Source of the DNA: a virus
Reading direction: 5' to 3' (one strand)
IMG/VR virus record: IMGVR_UViG_3300020439_000099
Span: 1-21,731 of that record
Length of the DNA stretch: 21,731 nt
Shown here in pieces: positions 19,425-21,731 of the stretch. The notes beneath the pieces were generated by a model, which saw only the letters and a list, made by a program, of their open reading frames with translations, searched no databases and was not told the DNA's origin. Both the position numbers and the translations under genes were made by a program. How positions within the stretch are numbered: the stretch's first letter is position 1; the number at the start of each line of letters is the position of its first letter.

Positions 19425-20555
19425 ATGACCGTATTCAATAAAAACAAAGTTAACTCTAAAAAACAACCAATGTTCTTTGGGGCTCCACTTGGAGTTCAGA
19501 GATATGATTCTTATAAGTATCCAGTATTTGAAAAGTTAAACCAACAAATGTTAGGATACTTCTGGAGACCTGAAGAGGTCTCTCTACAGAAGGATCGTGC
19601 AGACTATCAGTCTCTCAGACCAGAACAAAAGCATATCTTCAGTTCCAACCTGAGGTATCAGATTCTCCTTGACTCTGTTCAAGGTCGTGGACCTGGAATG
19701 GCTTTTGTTCCTTATTGTTCTCTTCCAGAATTGGAAGGAGCAATGACTTCGTGGGAATTTATGGAGATGATCCATTCCAGATCATATACATATATTATCA
19801 AAAATGTCTACTCCGATCCTTCGGAAGTTTTTGATACTATTCTAGATGATGAGAGGATTCTATCTCGCGCCCAAAGTGTTACCGAAGCCTATGATGATTT
19901 CATTCAGGCAGCCCAAGAGTATGGTTCTGGTAACATGTGGGAACATAATCTGGAAGAAGTACCTGCAGCTCAAGACACACTGTATGAACTCAAACGTAAA
20001 CTCTATCGGGCGGTTGCGAACGTCAACATCCTGGAAGGAATTAGATTCTATGTCTCCTTCGCGTGCTCGTTTGCATTTGGAGAGCTTAAGCTCATGGAGG
20101 GATCAGCTAAAATCATCTCTCTTATTGCCAGAGACGAAAACCAACACCTTGCGTTGACTCAGAATATCCTCAACAAATGGCACGCTGGTGATGATCCCGA
20201 CATGGTTGAAATTGCCAAAGAGGAAAAGGAGAACGTCGTTGGCATGTTTAAAAAATCTGTTGAGGAAGAAAAGGAGTGGGCTCAATACCTATTCAAAGAT
20301 GGATCTATGATCGGTCTCAATGATAAACTCCTCATGCAGTATGTTGAATGGATTGCAAACCGCAGAATGAAAGCACTTGGACTTAAACCAATCTTTGATA
20401 TTCCTGCCAAGAACAATCCACTTCCTTGGACTGAACACTGGATTTCCTCTAAGGGTCTTCAGGTTGCACCACAGGAAACAGAAGTAGAATCTTACATCGT
20501 TGGAGGTATCAAACAAGACATGAAGAAAAATGCTTTTGCTGGATTCCAATTATGA
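19425..20555 (+). CDS. nrdB: Ribonucleotide reductase class Ia, small subunit
   Basis: I chose ATG 19425 (MTVFNKNKVNS), which aligns with T4 NrdB (MSTVFNTN). From this start the iron ligands and radical tyrosine fall almost on E. coli numbering: D83, E114, H117, Y121, E204, E238 and H241 (MEMIHSRSY and ARDENQH). In-frame starts at 19392 (GTG with a good GGAGGAAG site) and 19368 would extend it into the nrdA end, and the GTG start is the only serious rival. The 376-residue length is normal. The di-iron centre generates the tyrosyl radical that is passed to NrdA. Confidence 0.95.
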   Translation: MTVFNKNKVNSKKQPMFFGAPLGVQRYDSYKYPVFEKLNQQMLGYFWRPEEVSLQKDRADYQSLRPEQKHIFSSNLRYQILLDSVQGRGPGMAFVPYCSLPELEGAMTSWEFMEMIHSRSYTYIIKNVYSDPSEVFDTILDDERILSRAQSVTEAYDDFIQAAQEYGSGNMWEHNLEEVPAAQDTLYELKRKLYRAVANVNILEGIRFYVSFACSFAFGELKLMEGSAKIISLIARDENQHLALTQNILNKWHAGDDPDMVEIAKEEKENVVGMFKKSVEEEKEWAQYLFKDGSMIGLNDKLLMQYVEWIANRRMKALGLKPIFDIPAKNNPLPWTEHWISSKGLQVAPQETEVESYIVGGIKQDMKKNAFAGFQL

Positions 20556-20701
20556 CAGAACTACCTGAGTGGAAGAAGAGGGCCCTGCAGGATCCAAATC
20601 TTCCACAAAGACAATTAGAAGTCTTAATGAAAGGACCCAAGTCTCTCACTGATGCTTGGTTCCTTCAGGCAATGAGATTCAAGTACGGCAGAGACAGCTG
20701 A
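20552..20701 (+). CDS. Small hypothetical protein (49 aa)
   Basis: ATG 20552 overlaps the nrdB stop as ATGA. The protein starts MTELPEWKKRALQDPN and has the pattern DAWFLQAMRFKYGR near the end. It is basic, helical and lacks cysteines and a membrane span. I do not recognise it. Tight coupling to nrdB suggests it is real, and its stop codon is overlapped by the next late promoter. A helper role for nucleotide metabolism is speculation. Confidence 0.66.
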   Translation: MTELPEWKKRALQDPNLPQRQLEVLMKGPKSLTDAWFLQAMRFKYGRDS

Positions 20702-20707
20702 TAAATA
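20700..20707 (+). promoter_or_regulatory. Late promoter GATAAATA
   Basis: GATAAATA begins inside the TGA stop codon (20699-20701) of the small gene and ends 27 bases before the ATG at 20735. It divides the nucleotide-metabolism block from a virion gene. Confidence 0.65.
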
Positions 20708-20734
20708 CTTAATATGTGTTAATCCCTGTCGATA

Positions 20735-21731
20735 ATGCCTATTCAGTTAATTAACACTGGTCAAACCAGCAACGACGGTACGGGTGATACTCTGAGACAA
20801 GGAGCGATCAAGGTAAACCAAAACTTTACCGACATCTATACTGCGCTGGGTGATGGAACAAACTTAACTTCAATTACTGGAGTAGATACTGCTAGGTTTG
20901 CGGACGTATCTGGAATTGCAACTAATGCGACTCTTTTTGATAATCAGTCGCCTTCTTACTATAGAAATTATTTAAATCTAACCAATACACCCACAACTCT
21001 ATCCAGCTTTACTAACGATGTAGGATTCCTAACCAAGACGGTTGATGCCAATGGTATCAATGTTGTTGGTGGTATCGTTACTGCTACATCTTTTAGGGGA
21101 GATGGATCTCAATTAACAGGTATCTCAACTGCTGTTGACGTTGGTGTCCTGCAAGCACAGATTAATTCTCTGGGAACCAACCTGAATATCGTTGGTTTCT
21201 ATGATGCTGTCGCGGGTGTTGTAACTGGTCTGACCATTGTAGGTCAAGGAAGACCTGGACTTGGAATCGGTCTGACACTTCCTAATGCTGGTATTAATAC
21301 TGGTGATTATTTCATTGTATCCAAGGGTGGTGCTGACGTTGGTATTGCAACATATACTAACCCTGGAATTTCTAGTGTCTACTCTGGTGATTGGATCGTA
21401 GGTATTGATGGTGATAGTTGGTCTATCCTCTCCTACTCTCAACAGGTTGTTGCACCGAGAGCAAATAGAGCAGATATTGCAAACGATCTAGATGGCAATG
21501 CAAGTCTGAATATTACTGGTGTTATCACCGCCAACCAGTTCTTTGGAAATGGTGGAGCACTTACCAATCTAACCTCTGCGAGTGAGGGATCGTATGGTAA
21601 TGATTATACCGTTCCACAGATTTCGGTAAACAGTCAAGGAAAGATTACTAGTATCAGTAATGTTGCCATTGCTCTTACACAGATTGCTGCTGGATATGGT
21701 ACTGCATACTGGAGTAAGAGTAATCTAGGAC
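20735..21731 (+). CDS. Tail-fibre-like virion protein, N-terminal part
   Basis: The gene is cut by the window edge after about 332 residues with no stop codon. It starts MPIQLINTGQTSNDGTGDTLR followed by KVNQNFTDIY, an N-terminal module common to virion or fibre proteins of marine T4-like phages. The rest is Gly/Thr/Asn-rich and beta-like. A repeat unit occurs twice: GIVTATSFRGDGSQLTGI near residue 113 and GVITANQFFGNGGALTNL near residue 262. The same GxxTAxxFxGxGxxLTxx unit is typical of cyanophage fibre shafts. A late promoter lies 27 bases upstream. Exact role, such as tail fibre or baseplate-associated fibre, cannot be decided from this fragment. Confidence 0.84.
   Translation, partial: MPIQLINTGQTSNDGTGDTLRQGAIKVNQNFTDIYTALGDGTNLTSITGVDTARFADVSGIATNATLFDNQSPSYYRNYLNLTNTPTTLSSFTNDVGFLTKTVDANGINVVGGIVTATSFRGDGSQLTGISTAVDVGVLQAQINSLGTNLNIVGFYDAVAGVVTGLTIVGQGRPGLGIGLTLPNAGINTGDYFIVSKGGADVGIATYTNPGISSVYSGDWIVGIDGDSWSILSYSQQVVAPRANRADIANDLDGNASLNITGVITANQFFGNGGALTNLTSASEGSYGNDYTVPQISVNSQGKITSISNVAIALTQIAAGYGTAYWSKSNLG

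Overview
The window looks like part of the genome of a T4-type myovirus infecting marine picocyanobacteria (Synechococcus or Prochlorococcus). The evidence is T4 core genes (gp41 helicase, gp61 primase, nrdA, nrdB) sitting together with cyanophage auxiliary metabolic genes (mazG, plastoquinol terminal oxidase, gnd, zwf), T4-like late promoter motifs (nATAAATA or CTAAATA), and very tight packing. Every gene I can support is on the + strand. Neighbouring genes often overlap by 1 to 17 bases at ATGA, GTGA or TGATG junctions. I saw no tRNA, CRISPR or insertion sequence.

Layout. (1) 1-1711: the C-terminal part of the gp41 helicase, then mazG and four small genes. (2) 1718-7101: a late-promoter-driven block. 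It holds an unknown conserved protein with a faint nuclease-like pattern, a nucleotidyltransferase whose first residues look like a T4 capsid-targeting sequence, an acidic/basic protein with an EF-hand-like loop, a 687-residue lysine-rich protein and a small beta-rich protein. I read it as a possible internal-head-protein or virion module. (3) 7102-7252: an intergenic gap with a strong hairpin and promoter motifs. (4) 7253-7984: a membrane protein, a cysteine-rich protein and a second copy of the small beta-rich family. (5) 8024-14314: the auxiliary metabolic region. Here PTOX, gnd and zwf are interleaved with many tiny membrane or helical proteins, followed by a staphylococcal-nuclease homologue and a flavin halogenase-like protein. 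(6) 14336-16138: small late genes, including a likely structural protein placed after a terminator/late-promoter junction. (7) 16122-20701: gp61 primase, nrdA, nrdB and a 49-residue protein. (8) 20735 to the end: the start of a tail-fibre-like late protein that runs off the window.

How they work together. gp41 and gp61 form the T4-type primosome. NrdAB makes dNTPs, MazG trims or remodels nucleotide pools, and Gnd plus Zwf drive the oxidative pentose phosphate pathway for NADPH and ribose-5-phosphate. PTOX offers an electron outlet from plastoquinol when host carbon fixation is switched off. This metabolic reading rests on established cyanophage biology. The ideas about packaged enzymes, overlapping hidden genes and the altered halogenase active site are my inferences from the sequence.
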